DNA of 64,000 bases. Source: Pseudomonas sivasensis. GTDB taxonomy: Bacteria; Pseudomonadota; Gammaproteobacteria; Pseudomonadales; Pseudomonadaceae. The notes under the pieces were generated by a model. That model made no database searches. It saw only the letters and a list, made by a program, of their open reading frames with translations, and was not told the DNA's origin. Below, one piece after another: positions 41,746-49,844 of this stretch. Within the stretch, counting starts at the first letter, position 1, and each line of letters opens with the position of its first letter. The translations under genes were made by a program, and so were the position numbers. The stretch covers positions 179,420 through 243,419 of the forward strand of contig NZ_JAAOWU010000007.1 of assembly GCF_013778505.1 (NCBI RefSeq). The letters are read 5' to 3'.

Positions 41746-42558
41746 TCAAGCGTGGTTTGCGAGAAAGGTCAGCAGCGCTTCGTTGACGAAGTCCGGGTTC
41801 TCCCGGCTGGAGATATGCCCTGCGTCTGGAATCAACGTCAGTGCGCAGCCAATCAGTTCGGCCATTTCCTTGGATTCGACGGGTGGACGAGGTTTGTCCT
41901 GCTCGCCGCACATCACCAAAGTGGTATCGGCGTCCAGGCGCGGTAGTTGCTCCAGCACGTCGTCGCGGCTGAAGATCAACTGGCCCAAGGGCACGACGCT
42001 CTGCAGCAGGCGTTCTCGGGAAAAGGCCCGCAGTGACGTGCGAAAGTCCTGGTACAGCGCTGATTCGCGGTCGATGTCCGGGCGGAAGAAGATCGGTGCG
42101 ATCACATCCAGCAACGGCTCGGGAATGGCGCCGGCGTCTTCAATCATCTTGAACAGCGAGAAGTAATACTGGCGCGTGGCCTCGGGCTCGGCGCCGAGGT
42201 AGGTGTCCATCAGTATTAGGCTGTTGATGCGTTCGGGGGCCTGCAACGCCAGGCGCGCGCCCCACATACCGCCGACCGAGAGGCCCACCAGGTTGATCTG
42301 CGTGATAGCCAAGTGATCCAGCAGGGCCAAGGTCTGGCGTGCGAGGTCGTCGAGGGAGCGCGTTTGCGTGGGCAGTTGGCCCGATTCACCGTGGCCCCAT
42401 AGCTCGGGCACGATCACACGGTACTGTTGCGACAGGGCGTCGATCTGCGGTGCCCACATGTCGCGGTTCCACAGGTAGCTGGAGCCCAGCAGCACGGCCG
42501 GGCCGGTGCCTTGGTCGAGGTAGTGCAGGGGTTGTCCATCAATGACGGCGATAGGCAT
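41746..42558 (-). CDS. alpha/beta hydrolase
   Basis: This 270-residue hydrolase has nucleophile elbow GLSVGGMWG (S94), an Asp in MCGEQDKPRP, and His in PDAGHISSRENP. It resembles 3-oxoadipate enol-lactonase-like and other small-molecule esterases. The substrate is not evident. It converges with the chemoreceptor gene. Confidence 0.85.
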   Translation of the reverse strand: MPIAVIDGQPLHYLDQGTGPAVLLGSSYLWNRDMWAPQIDALSQQYRVIVPELWGHGESGQLPTQTRSLDDLARQTLALLDHLAITQINLVGLSVGGMWGARLALQAPERINSLILMDTYLGAEPEATRQYYFSLFKMIEDAGAIPEPLLDVIAPIFFRPDIDRESALYQDFRTSLRAFSRERLLQSVVPLGQLIFSRDDVLEQLPRLDADTTLVMCGEQDKPRPPVESKEMAELIGCALTLIPDAGHISSRENPDFVNEALLTFLANHA

Positions 42559-42657
42559 AGCAGGCCTCTGACTTCACGGAGTGAGGCGCACTTTTTTACG
42601 CTAGTCGGGGGGCGGAGGATAGGTGCCAGGATGATGGCACCTATTATTTTGCGAGGA

Positions 42658-43428
42658 TCAATCGTAGATGACTTTCTTCTTCCACTCGGCGTCGGCGTCG
42701 ACTTCTTTCATGCCTTGGGTCAGTTCGTTGACCTCTTCTGCGGCCTGTTTGCTGTTAGCCAGCACGGTGGAGTTGGCGCGGGCCAGTTGGCCTTCCAGCA
42801 ATTGCAGCTGGGCGCTGTAGAGTACCGGCTCCGGCTGTTTGCGCAGGTACTGCACACCACGCTCGAAGGCCAGGCGTGCCTGGCCCGGTTGGCCCTGCTG
42901 CAGCGCGTGCTGGCCGAGGTTGTTGAAGAACTCGATGTGCAGCAGCACCAGGATATGGCGGATTTCTTTGATCCAATGCTTGGCTTCGTTGGAGGGTAGG
43001 AAACCGTCCTGGGCTGCGCGCGTGACCTGGCCGTGCAGGGCTTCCAGTAGGAAGCGCACGTCCTTGGCCTTGGCTTCGGTCTGGATCGGTGCCGGGGGGT
43101 TGTTGACCGGGATCGATTCGCCCTGGGCCACCAGTGTGTTCAGCTCAGTGATGCGCGCTTTAATAGGAGCACTGGTCTTGTTGAGGTTCAACAGGCGCTG
43201 GTTCACGTTGAGCTCCAGGCGGGTCAACAACAGTTTGAGCGCCGGGGTCATCAGTTGGCCTGGGAATGTTTCGGTGATCTCACCGCAACGGCGCAGGCGA
43301 TCGTTAAGCTCGATCTGGACGCGCTGCTTTTCCAGCTTGTTGTTTTCCACCACGTGGTTCATATAGCCAATGGCGATCAGTATTACGATCCCGGCTATTA
43401 CCAGCAGGGTGATCATGAGTGGTGTCAC
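42658..43428 (-). CDS. membrane-anchored protein of unknown function
   Basis: This 256-residue protein has one N-terminal membrane segment (about 4-22) followed by a basic, helical cytoplasmic or periplasmic region. A coiled-coil-like part (about 27-100) and a TPR-like part (about 160-215: FNNLGQHALQQGQPGQARLA) are visible. I do not recognise a family. It stands alone before the tRNA cluster on the opposite strand. Confidence 0.7.
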   Translation of the reverse strand: MTPLMITLLVIAGIVILIAIGYMNHVVENNKLEKQRVQIELNDRLRRCGEITETFPGQLMTPALKLLLTRLELNVNQRLLNLNKTSAPIKARITELNTLVAQGESIPVNNPPAPIQTEAKAKDVRFLLEALHGQVTRAAQDGFLPSNEAKHWIKEIRHILVLLHIEFFNNLGQHALQQGQPGQARLAFERGVQYLRKQPEPVLYSAQLQLLEGQLARANSTVLANSKQAAEEVNELTQGMKEVDADAEWKKKVIYD

Positions 43429-43688
43429 CGGTGTGACCTCTTTATAGGGTTTGCAATGGAGTGTAGTGACTGGGCCGGCTATCGGATAGAGCTGATCGAC
43501 CAGCTGCCCGGGTAGTTTCTTCTATATAGACAAGCGCTCCCTGCGTAGATGCACATTGCCATTATTTGCCAGGGCGAACTATAACGTCTTGTCGGGTGCC
43601 AGAATATAGGCGTCAAGGTGCGGACGGGCAGAATGCTCGCAACGGCTGGTAAACGCGGGCGAAGTCATTGATTTTAATAAATTTATCC
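43429..43688. other. non-coding interval before tRNA cluster
   Basis: This stretch holds no credible gene. It includes the upstream region of the minus-strand unknown gene and becomes AT-rich toward 43675-43688, an UP-element-like region before the tRNA promoter. Confidence 0.5.
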
Positions 43689-43724
43689 TTGGGGGTTGAC
43701 GATCCCCCAATCCATCCATAGAAT
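43689..43724 (+). promoter_or_regulatory. sigma-70 promoter of tRNA-Glu/Gly cluster
   Basis: TTGACG (43696-43701) and TAGAAT (43719-43724) are separated by 17 bases and followed by a GC-rich discriminator GCGCGCC, the pattern expected of stringently controlled stable-RNA promoters. The -35 box sits inside a 7-base inverted repeat TTGGGGG / CCCCCAA (43689-43710). Confidence 0.85.
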
Positions 43725-43786
43725 GCGCGCCACTTAAAGCGTAAAGCACACAGCGAAACGCGTTGAGTAGTGAATGTTGTACGTGT

Positions 43787-43862
43787 GTCCCCTTCGTCTA
43801 GTGGCCTAGGACACCGCCCTTTCACGGCGGTAACAGGGGTTCGAGTCCCCTAGGGGACGCCA
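43787..43862 (+). tRNA. tRNA-Glu (anticodon TTC)
   Basis: A complete 76-base cloverleaf with encoded CCA. The acceptor stem is GTCCCCT / AGGGGAC and the anticodon loop CTTTCAC gives TTC, reading GAA/GAG. First of two identical copies. Confidence 0.97.
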
Positions 43863-43865
43863 TAT

Positions 43866-43941
<76 letters not shown>

Positions 43942-44046
43942 ATTTACAAACAGTGTGGCTTTCGGGCGGCACTGAGTGAAACCAGGACCCAATCTTCGGA
44001 TGAGGCCTCTGGGCACTGAAATACACACCATGTGTTTCAGTAGCGT

Positions 44047-44122
44047 GTCCCCTTCGTCTAGTGGCCTAGGACACCGCCCTTTCACGGCGGTAACAGGGGT
44101 TCGAGTCCCCTAGGGGACGCCA
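44047..44122 (+). tRNA. tRNA-Glu (anticodon TTC), second copy
   Basis: Identical in sequence to the copy at 43787, with encoded CCA. Confidence 0.97.
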
Positions 44123-44125
44123 TTT

Positions 44126-44201
<76 letters not shown>

Positions 44202-44209
44202 TATTCAAG

Positions 44210-44241
44210 AAAAAAGCCACTCAAGCGAGTGGCTTTTTTTT
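44210..44241 (+). terminator. terminator of tRNA-Glu/Gly cluster
   Basis: A 13-bp stem AAAAAAGCCACTC / GAGTGGCTTTTTT with an AAGC loop and a long T-run. Confidence 0.95.
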
Positions 44242-44256
44242 GCCTGCGATTTACGT

Positions 44257-44280
44257 AAAGGGGCTTCGGCCTCTTTTTTC
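44257..44280 (+). terminator. second terminator-like hairpin after tRNA cluster
   Basis: A stem AAAGGGGC / GCCTCTTT (one G-T pair) with a TTCG loop followed by TTTTTT. It backs up the terminator 16 bases upstream. Confidence 0.75.
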
Positions 44281-44450
44281 ATTCTTACAGGTTCCAGATG
44301 TGCTTTTCCTGGTAAAGCCATCTGCTGCGCCGCTGATGTGGTGGGTCTTGTAGGAATAGTCTGTACTTTCCGTGAGGTTGATGCGAATTGGTCCCGCTGT
44401 CTCTACTCTGGCGTGCCTATTTTCCTTGTTCACCTCAGAGAGCTGCCCGG

Positions 44451-45662
44451 ATGTTACAGCTGGACTTCTATTCAACCCTGGTCGCCGCGTCCCTTGTGCT
44501 TTTGCTTGGCCGCTGGCTGGTTGCCCGCATAGGCTTTTTACGCGCCTACAATATTCCCGCGCCGGTAGCCGGCGGCCTGGTGGTCGCTTTAGTGCTTTTG
44601 GCGTTGCGGGGGCTGGCCGATATTGAGGTGCGCTTCGACCCTTCGTTGCAAACCCCGTTGATGCTGGCATTTTTCGCCACTATTGGACTGAACGCGGATT
44701 TCGCCAGTTTGAAGAAAGGCGGCCGAATCCTGGCGATCTTTCTGTTGGTCGTGACCACACTGCTGGTGGTGCAAAACGCCATGGGCATCGCATTGGCCAA
44801 GGCCTTGGGACTCGACCCGTTGATGGGCTTGCTCGCCGGCTCGGTGACGCTGTCAGGCGGACACGGTACGGGTGCCGCCTGGGGGACTGTGTTCAGCGAG
44901 AAGTATGGCGTGGCCTCCGCGTCAGAATTGGCGATCGCCTCCGCAACCTTCGGCTTGGTACTCGGGGGCTTGATTGGAGGTCCGGTTGCCCGCTTGCTGA
45001 TCAAGCGGGTCCAGGTGCCTGGTATCGAGCAGGTGCAGCCGCGCCTGCCCAAGGGCTTCGAGCAACCGAACCGGGAGCGTTTGATTACCCCGTTCTCATT
45101 CATCGAAACCCTCGCGTTGCTTGCGATCAGCCTCCAGGTCGGCACCTACCTCAACGGCTTCCTTCAAGGCACAGCACTGGAGTTGCCCACTTTCGTCTGT
45201 GTGCTGTTTGTCGGCGTCGTGCTGCGTAACGGCTTGTCGGCGCTGGGCTGGCATCAGGTGTTCGAGCGCGAGGTATCGGTGCTGGGCAATGTCAGTCTGT
45301 CGTTGTTCTTGGCTATTGCCTTGATGTCGCTCAAGCTGTGGGACCTGGCAGCACTTGCCTTGCCGATTGTCATCCTGCTGGCCGCGCAGGCGTTGCTGAT
45401 GGCGCTGTTTGCGATTTTCATCACGTTCCGGGTCATGGGCAGCAATTACGATGCGGCAGTGCTGGCCGCAGGGCACTGCGGGTTCGGGCTCGGTGCCACG
45501 CCGACGGCGATTGCCAACATGCAGGCGGTGACGCAACGCTTCGGGCCGTCACAGATTGCGTTTCTGGTGGTGCCGATGGTGGGCGCATTCTTTATCGATA
45601 TCACCAATGCGGTGGTGATCAAGTTGTATCTGGCGCTGCCGTTCCTGGGCGCTGCGGGTTGA
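44451..45662 (+). CDS. gltS: sodium/glutamate symporter
   Basis: This 403-residue ESS-family carrier imports glutamate with sodium. It has about ten membrane segments in two inverted halves, each with a re-entrant loop: SVTLSGGHGTGAAWGTVF in the first half and AGHCGFGLGATPTAIANMQA in the second. The ATG at 44451 gives the standard start MLQLDFYSTLV; the ATG at 44388 is rejected. It stands alone, closed by a shared terminator. Confidence 0.95.
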   Translation: MLQLDFYSTLVAASLVLLLGRWLVARIGFLRAYNIPAPVAGGLVVALVLLALRGLADIEVRFDPSLQTPLMLAFFATIGLNADFASLKKGGRILAIFLLVVTTLLVVQNAMGIALAKALGLDPLMGLLAGSVTLSGGHGTGAAWGTVFSEKYGVASASELAIASATFGLVLGGLIGGPVARLLIKRVQVPGIEQVQPRLPKGFEQPNRERLITPFSFIETLALLAISLQVGTYLNGFLQGTALELPTFVCVLFVGVVLRNGLSALGWHQVFEREVSVLGNVSLSLFLAIALMSLKLWDLAALALPIVILLAAQALLMALFAIFITFRVMGSNYDAAVLAAGHCGFGLGATPTAIANMQAVTQRFGPSQIAFLVVPMVGAFFIDITNAVVIKLYLALPFLGAAG

Positions 45663-45688
45663 CGCGTTAACCCCTGCGCCGCACACAA

Positions 45689-45720
45689 AAACGCCGATCA
45701 GCAATGATCGGCGTTTGTTG
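45689..45720. terminator. bidirectional terminator between gltS and M20 peptidase gene
   Basis: A 12-bp perfect stem AAACGCCGATCA / TGATCGGCGTTT with a GCAA loop between converging genes. Confidence 0.9.
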
Positions 45721-45742
45721 TTGGGGAGCGCTTCAGCCGCTA

Positions 45743-47482
45743 TCAGAGCTTGGGCAGCTGTCCGATACGCCCCATCATTTCGGTGACGATCTGCAGATCC
45801 AGCAAGAACTGGTCGACCGTCTTGAACTCATTGTCGGTATGCCCGGTGTACTTCACTTCCGGTCGCGCCAGGCCAAATTGCACACCGTTGGGCAACTCGT
45901 GCACGGAGGTCGCTCCAGCCGAGGTGCCGAACTTGTGTTCCATGCCCAGGTTTTCGCTGGCTACCGCAAGTAAGGCCTTCACCCATTCACCTTCCGGGTT
46001 GCGGAACATCGGCTCGGCCACCGAGTAGGTGAAGTCCACGTTGACCTTGGTTTTCTTGTCCCAGGCGCTCAACTTTTCGGCGATCTCGGCCTTGAGCTGC
46101 TCCGGGGATTTACCCTTCGGCACCCGGAGGTTGACTGCCAGCTTGAAAGCCTTTTCATCCAGCCCGACAAAGGTCGGTGAGGTGGTCAGCGGGCCCATGA
46201 AATCATCCGCAAAACCCACGCCCAATTTGCCACCCAAGTAATCCAGGCCCCAATTGTCGGACGCATACCGCGCAGCGTCGGTGATGTGGTTGTGCTTGAG
46301 AGCGATCTTGCCGTCGACGCTGTGAATCAGCTCCAGCATGCGCGCCACCGGGTTGATGCCGGACTCCGGCTCGGAGGAGTGCGCCGACACGCCGGTGACA
46401 GTCAGCTTGACGTCCTTGCCGTTGACCTTGGCGCTCACCTCAAAATCGCCACCGTTGCGCTTGACGTATTCCGTGCCGGCCTTTTGGAGGCTGGCTGCTA
46501 ATTCCTTAGGGTTGTCGCTGATAAACGTGGCCACCGACGCCGATGGAATCTGGTTGGTGGCCATGCCGCCGGTCATTGCGATGATTTCTGCGCCTTTGCC
46601 TTCCCCTTTGCGGCGGGGGAAGGTGGCCATGACGGTGCCATAACCTTTTTCGGCAATCACCACCGGATAGCCGCCATCCAGCGCAAGGTTGTATTGCGGT
46701 GTCGGGTTGCGTTCGAAGTAGTAAGGGATCGCGTCTCCGGAGGTCTCCTCGGTGGTATCCACCAGCAGTTTGAAATTGCGCGCCAGCGGCAGCTTTTCTT
46801 CCTTGATCACTTTCATGGCATACATAGCCACCACGATGCCGTTTTTATCATCCTCGGTACCACGGCCATACATGCGGTCGCCGATCAGCGTGACCTTGAA
46901 CGGATCAAGCTTGGTGCCGTCTTTCAGTACCCAGTTTTCCGGGGTTACCGGCACCACGTCGGCGTGGGCGTGGATGCCCACCACTTCGTCGCCGCTGCCT
47001 GCCAGGGAAATTTCGTACACGCGGTTGTCGACGTTACGGAAGTTCAGGTCAAAGGTCTTGGCCAGGGCCTGTAGCTTGTCGGCAATCCGGGTGAATTCCG
47101 GATTCTTGTATTGCGGAACACCGTCTACGTTGAAGGTTGGGATTTCCACCAGTTCGCGCAGAGTTTCTAGGGCGGCTTTTCCGTATTTAACTCGGGTGTA
47201 AATACCCAGCAAGCGATGGATCTCGTTCTGCTGGTCGGCGGTCAGGGTCTGGTTGTCGAGGAAGACGCTGATTGCAGGGCCTACATCCGCCGTTTTGCCC
47301 AGGTCTCCCTTGGCTAGTGTGCTGAGGAAACCACGAAAGTCGGTGACCGAAGTTTCGTTGAAGCTCTTCAGAATTGCCGTGCTTTGCTGCGGGGTGATAT
47401 TGGCAAAGGCGGGAGTGCTCATCACCGAAAGGCTCGCCGCGAACAGGGTCGCAGCCGCCAAATGTTTGAGAGGGAAGTGCAT
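45743..47482 (-). CDS. exported M20-family dipeptidase
   Basis: This 579-residue precursor has a Sec signal peptide (about 1-27, ending TPAFA). The M20 metallopeptidase fold shows the metal-binding GIHAHADVVPV, the Asp/Glu set in RGTEDDKNG, VDTTEETSG, and the late His in VKYTGHTDNE. It likely hydrolyses dipeptides or N-acyl amino acids in the periplasm with two zinc ions. The start at 47482 places the signal peptide at the N-terminus; the longer frame to 47560 is rejected. Confidence 0.87.
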   Translation of the reverse strand: MHFPLKHLAAATLFAASLSVMSTPAFANITPQQSTAILKSFNETSVTDFRGFLSTLAKGDLGKTADVGPAISVFLDNQTLTADQQNEIHRLLGIYTRVKYGKAALETLRELVEIPTFNVDGVPQYKNPEFTRIADKLQALAKTFDLNFRNVDNRVYEISLAGSGDEVVGIHAHADVVPVTPENWVLKDGTKLDPFKVTLIGDRMYGRGTEDDKNGIVVAMYAMKVIKEEKLPLARNFKLLVDTTEETSGDAIPYYFERNPTPQYNLALDGGYPVVIAEKGYGTVMATFPRRKGEGKGAEIIAMTGGMATNQIPSASVATFISDNPKELAASLQKAGTEYVKRNGGDFEVSAKVNGKDVKLTVTGVSAHSSEPESGINPVARMLELIHSVDGKIALKHNHITDAARYASDNWGLDYLGGKLGVGFADDFMGPLTTSPTFVGLDEKAFKLAVNLRVPKGKSPEQLKAEIAEKLSAWDKKTKVNVDFTYSVAEPMFRNPEGEWVKALLAVASENLGMEHKFGTSAGATSVHELPNGVQFGLARPEVKYTGHTDNEFKTVDQFLLDLQIVTEMMGRIGQLPKL

Positions 47483-47697
47483 GGCTAAAGGCATTCCTTT
47501 GCAAAGGGAAAGTAGGAGATTTCTGATCAATGTGTCAGAAACATTTCCACACACTAACACTGCAAAGGTGTGCCGGGGAGGCCGTAAGAAGGCTTATCTA
47601 AAAACTCGATAGCCCCCTTGAATGCTTATTTCGCAACGTCGTGACCTGCGTTTTAGAGGCCGCGCAGCTCATTGTGCTCGGCGAGAGCGATTGCGGT

Positions 47698-48324
47698 TTA
47701 GTCAAGGCTGTAACGTACCGACAGCGCTCCCTTTTTTTCCGACAAGGCAAGGATCGTCACCTCACCCAGCTCGCCCAGTGTTTGCACATGGGTGCCACCG
47801 CAAGCGTACGTGGGCAACTCACCGAAACCTACTTCGCGGATGCCTTCGTCCAGGGTCATATGGCGTGGGTAGTCTGCGGCGATCCATTGGTTGATCTGCT
47901 GCTGGAGGGTTTCGGCGTCGATGGCTTGCGCGGTTTCGCCACGGATAAAGGTGATCTTGCCTTCGCCCGGCCAGTGATGGGCCTTGATTGGCATCCAGCC
48001 CAGGGTTTCGCCGGCGTTGCCGATCAAGTGCCCTGCGGAATGCAGGCGCGTGTGCAGGGCGCGGCGTGATTCATCGACCCGCGCATTGATGGCGCCCAGT
48101 GGCACAGGTTGGTTGAGATAGTGCACCACGCGATCAACCTCCTGAGTGACGCGCAGTACCCGGGCTTCACCCAGCCAACCGGTGTCGGACGGCTGGCCGC
48201 CGCCTTGGGGATGAAAAATCGTCGACTGCAAAATGACCGCAAACTGGTCCTCAAAGGGCGTGCAACCCAGCACTTCAAGCTCTGCGGTGAGGTGGTCATG
48301 GGTGAAAAACAGGCGCTCGGTCAT
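47698..48324 (-). CDS. AlaX-like alanyl-tRNA editing protein
   Basis: This 208-residue stand-alone homologue of the AlaRS editing domain should hydrolyse Ser- or Gly-mischarged tRNA-Ala. Zinc-binding motifs are HTRLH (H91, H95) and CGGTH (C175, H179). FHPQGGGQPSDTG is the conserved N-terminal loop. It is divergent from a LysR gene, which may regulate it. Confidence 0.88.
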   Translation of the reverse strand: MTERLFFTHDHLTAELEVLGCTPFEDQFAVILQSTIFHPQGGGQPSDTGWLGEARVLRVTQEVDRVVHYLNQPVPLGAINARVDESRRALHTRLHSAGHLIGNAGETLGWMPIKAHHWPGEGKITFIRGETAQAIDAETLQQQINQWIAADYPRHMTLDEGIREVGFGELPTYACGGTHVQTLGELGEVTILALSEKKGALSVRYSLD

Positions 48325-48413
48325 TTTCTACATCCGCATCAGGGTTCTGCGGGCAGTATAAATGCTGTCGGATTAGGTGATAATCCGCTCAATTATCAAT
48401 GGACCTGTGCGTC

Positions 48414-49361
48414 ATGAGCATCAATCTTCCGTTACCGCTGCTGAGTGAAATGGCGATTTTCGTCAAGGTGGTAGAGACCGGCAGCTTCTCCGAAGCGGCA
48501 CGGCAACTCAGTGTCTCGCCGTCGGCGGTGAGTCGCAGTATTTCGCGCCTGGAAAAAGCCCTGGCTACCCGGTTACTGCAACGTACCACGCGAAAACTGC
48601 GCCTGAGCGACGGGGGGGAAGAGGTATTCAAGCGCTGCCAGGAGATGGTCAGCGCTGCGCGCTCGGTGATGGAAATCAGCGGTCAATTCACCCATGAGGC
48701 TGAGGGCCTGGTGCGTGTCAGTGTGCCCAAGGCGGTCGGGCGGTTTGTGGTGCATCCGCATATGCCCGAGTTCCTGCGGCGATATCCCAAGGTGGATGTG
48801 CAATTGATCCTGGAAGACCGGCAGGTGGACATGATCGATGACAATGTTGATCTGAGTATTCGCATCACCGACAGCCCGCCGCCGGGCCTGGTGGGGCGCC
48901 AGCTATTGCCGATTGAACATTTGCTTTGCGCTACGCCGCAGTATTTGGCCGAGCACGGTACACCGGAGCATCCCCACGACTTGTTGGAGCACAGCTGTAT
49001 CTACCTTGGCGAAACCCCGGGCGACTCGCGCTGGAAGTTTCGCCAGGGAGGTAGGGCGGTGACCGTCAGCGTGCGTGGGCGTTATGCCGCTAACCACACC
49101 GGCGTGCGGCTGGATGCGGTGTTGCAGCATGTGGGGATTGGCAGCTTGCCGTACTTTACAGCGCGTCATGCATTGGAGGAGGGGCGGTTGGTGCAGGTGT
49201 TGCCGGGGTGGGATTTTATTGCGTCCTACCATGGCGAGGCGTGGTTGCTGCATTCGCCCACGCGCTACCTGCCGCCTAAGCTGCGGGTGTTCATTGATTA
49301 TTTGGTGGAGTGTATGGCGAGGGAGCCGACGTTGCGTCGGCCCTCTGGTGTGGTTGGCTGA
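48414..49361 (+). CDS. LysR-family transcriptional regulator
   Basis: This 315-residue regulator has an N-terminal winged helix (FVKVVETGSFSEAARQLSVS) and a C-terminal substrate-binding domain of the CrgA/AaeR type. Neither in-frame start has a strong ribosome-binding site; 48414 is preferred over 48399. It is divergent from the AlaX-like gene, the usual arrangement for a LysR target, but the true target is unknown. Its stop directly abuts the stop of the converging gene. Confidence 0.85.
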   Translation: MSINLPLPLLSEMAIFVKVVETGSFSEAARQLSVSPSAVSRSISRLEKALATRLLQRTTRKLRLSDGGEEVFKRCQEMVSAARSVMEISGQFTHEAEGLVRVSVPKAVGRFVVHPHMPEFLRRYPKVDVQLILEDRQVDMIDDNVDLSIRITDSPPPGLVGRQLLPIEHLLCATPQYLAEHGTPEHPHDLLEHSCIYLGETPGDSRWKFRQGGRAVTVSVRGRYAANHTGVRLDAVLQHVGIGSLPYFTARHALEEGRLVQVLPGWDFIASYHGEAWLLHSPTRYLPPKLRVFIDYLVECMAREPTLRRPSGVVG

Positions 49362-49769
49362 TCAGTGCTTGCTCTGATCCTGGGGCATGGCCAGCAACTG
49401 TTTTTCCTGGTTCCAGTCGAACGGTTCGTCGTTCTGTTCGGCCTCAAAGCGACGTTCTTCCAAGGCCTGGTAAAGGTCCAGTTCTTCGTCGGGCATGAAG
49501 TGCAGGCAGTCGCCGCCGAAGAACCACAGCAGATCGCGTGGTACGAGGTGGGCAATTTGCGGGTAGCGCAGGATGACCTGGCTCATCAAGTCCTGCCCCA
49601 GGTACTGGCTTTCGATCGGGTCGATGGGCAGCAGCGCGCGCAATTCGTCGAAGCGCTCCAGGAATAGGGTGTGGCTTTCCTCGGGCACCTGTTCGGCTTC
49701 GCCGACGGCAACCAGGATGCTGCGCAGGTGGTCGAGCAAGACGAGATGATCGGCAACGACGTTGGACAC
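49362..49769 (-). CDS. conserved pseudomonad protein (PA2817-like)
   Basis: This 135-residue acidic, soluble protein has no signal peptide or membrane segment. Its composition (FFGGDCLHFMPDEELDLYQALEERRF) matches a conserved pseudomonad family found near the FadE-type acyl-CoA dehydrogenase gene. It lies downstream of fadE but behind a terminator. Function unknown. Confidence 0.65.
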   Translation of the reverse strand: MSNVVADHLVLLDHLRSILVAVGEAEQVPEESHTLFLERFDELRALLPIDPIESQYLGQDLMSQVILRYPQIAHLVPRDLLWFFGGDCLHFMPDEELDLYQALEERRFEAEQNDEPFDWNQEKQLLAMPQDQSKH

Positions 49770-49787
49770 GAGATAAGTCCTCTAAAG

Positions 49788-49825
49788 CAAAAACGGGCGC
49801 GAGAGTATATAGCCCTCGCGCCCGT
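49788..49825 (-). terminator. terminator of fadE
   Basis: On the minus strand an 11-bp stem ACGGGCGCGAG / CTCGCGCCCGT is followed by TTTTT. It lies 20 bases after the fadE stop and separates it from the next minus-strand gene. Confidence 0.85.
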
Positions 49826-49844
49826 ATTTATATGACCGCTCGAC

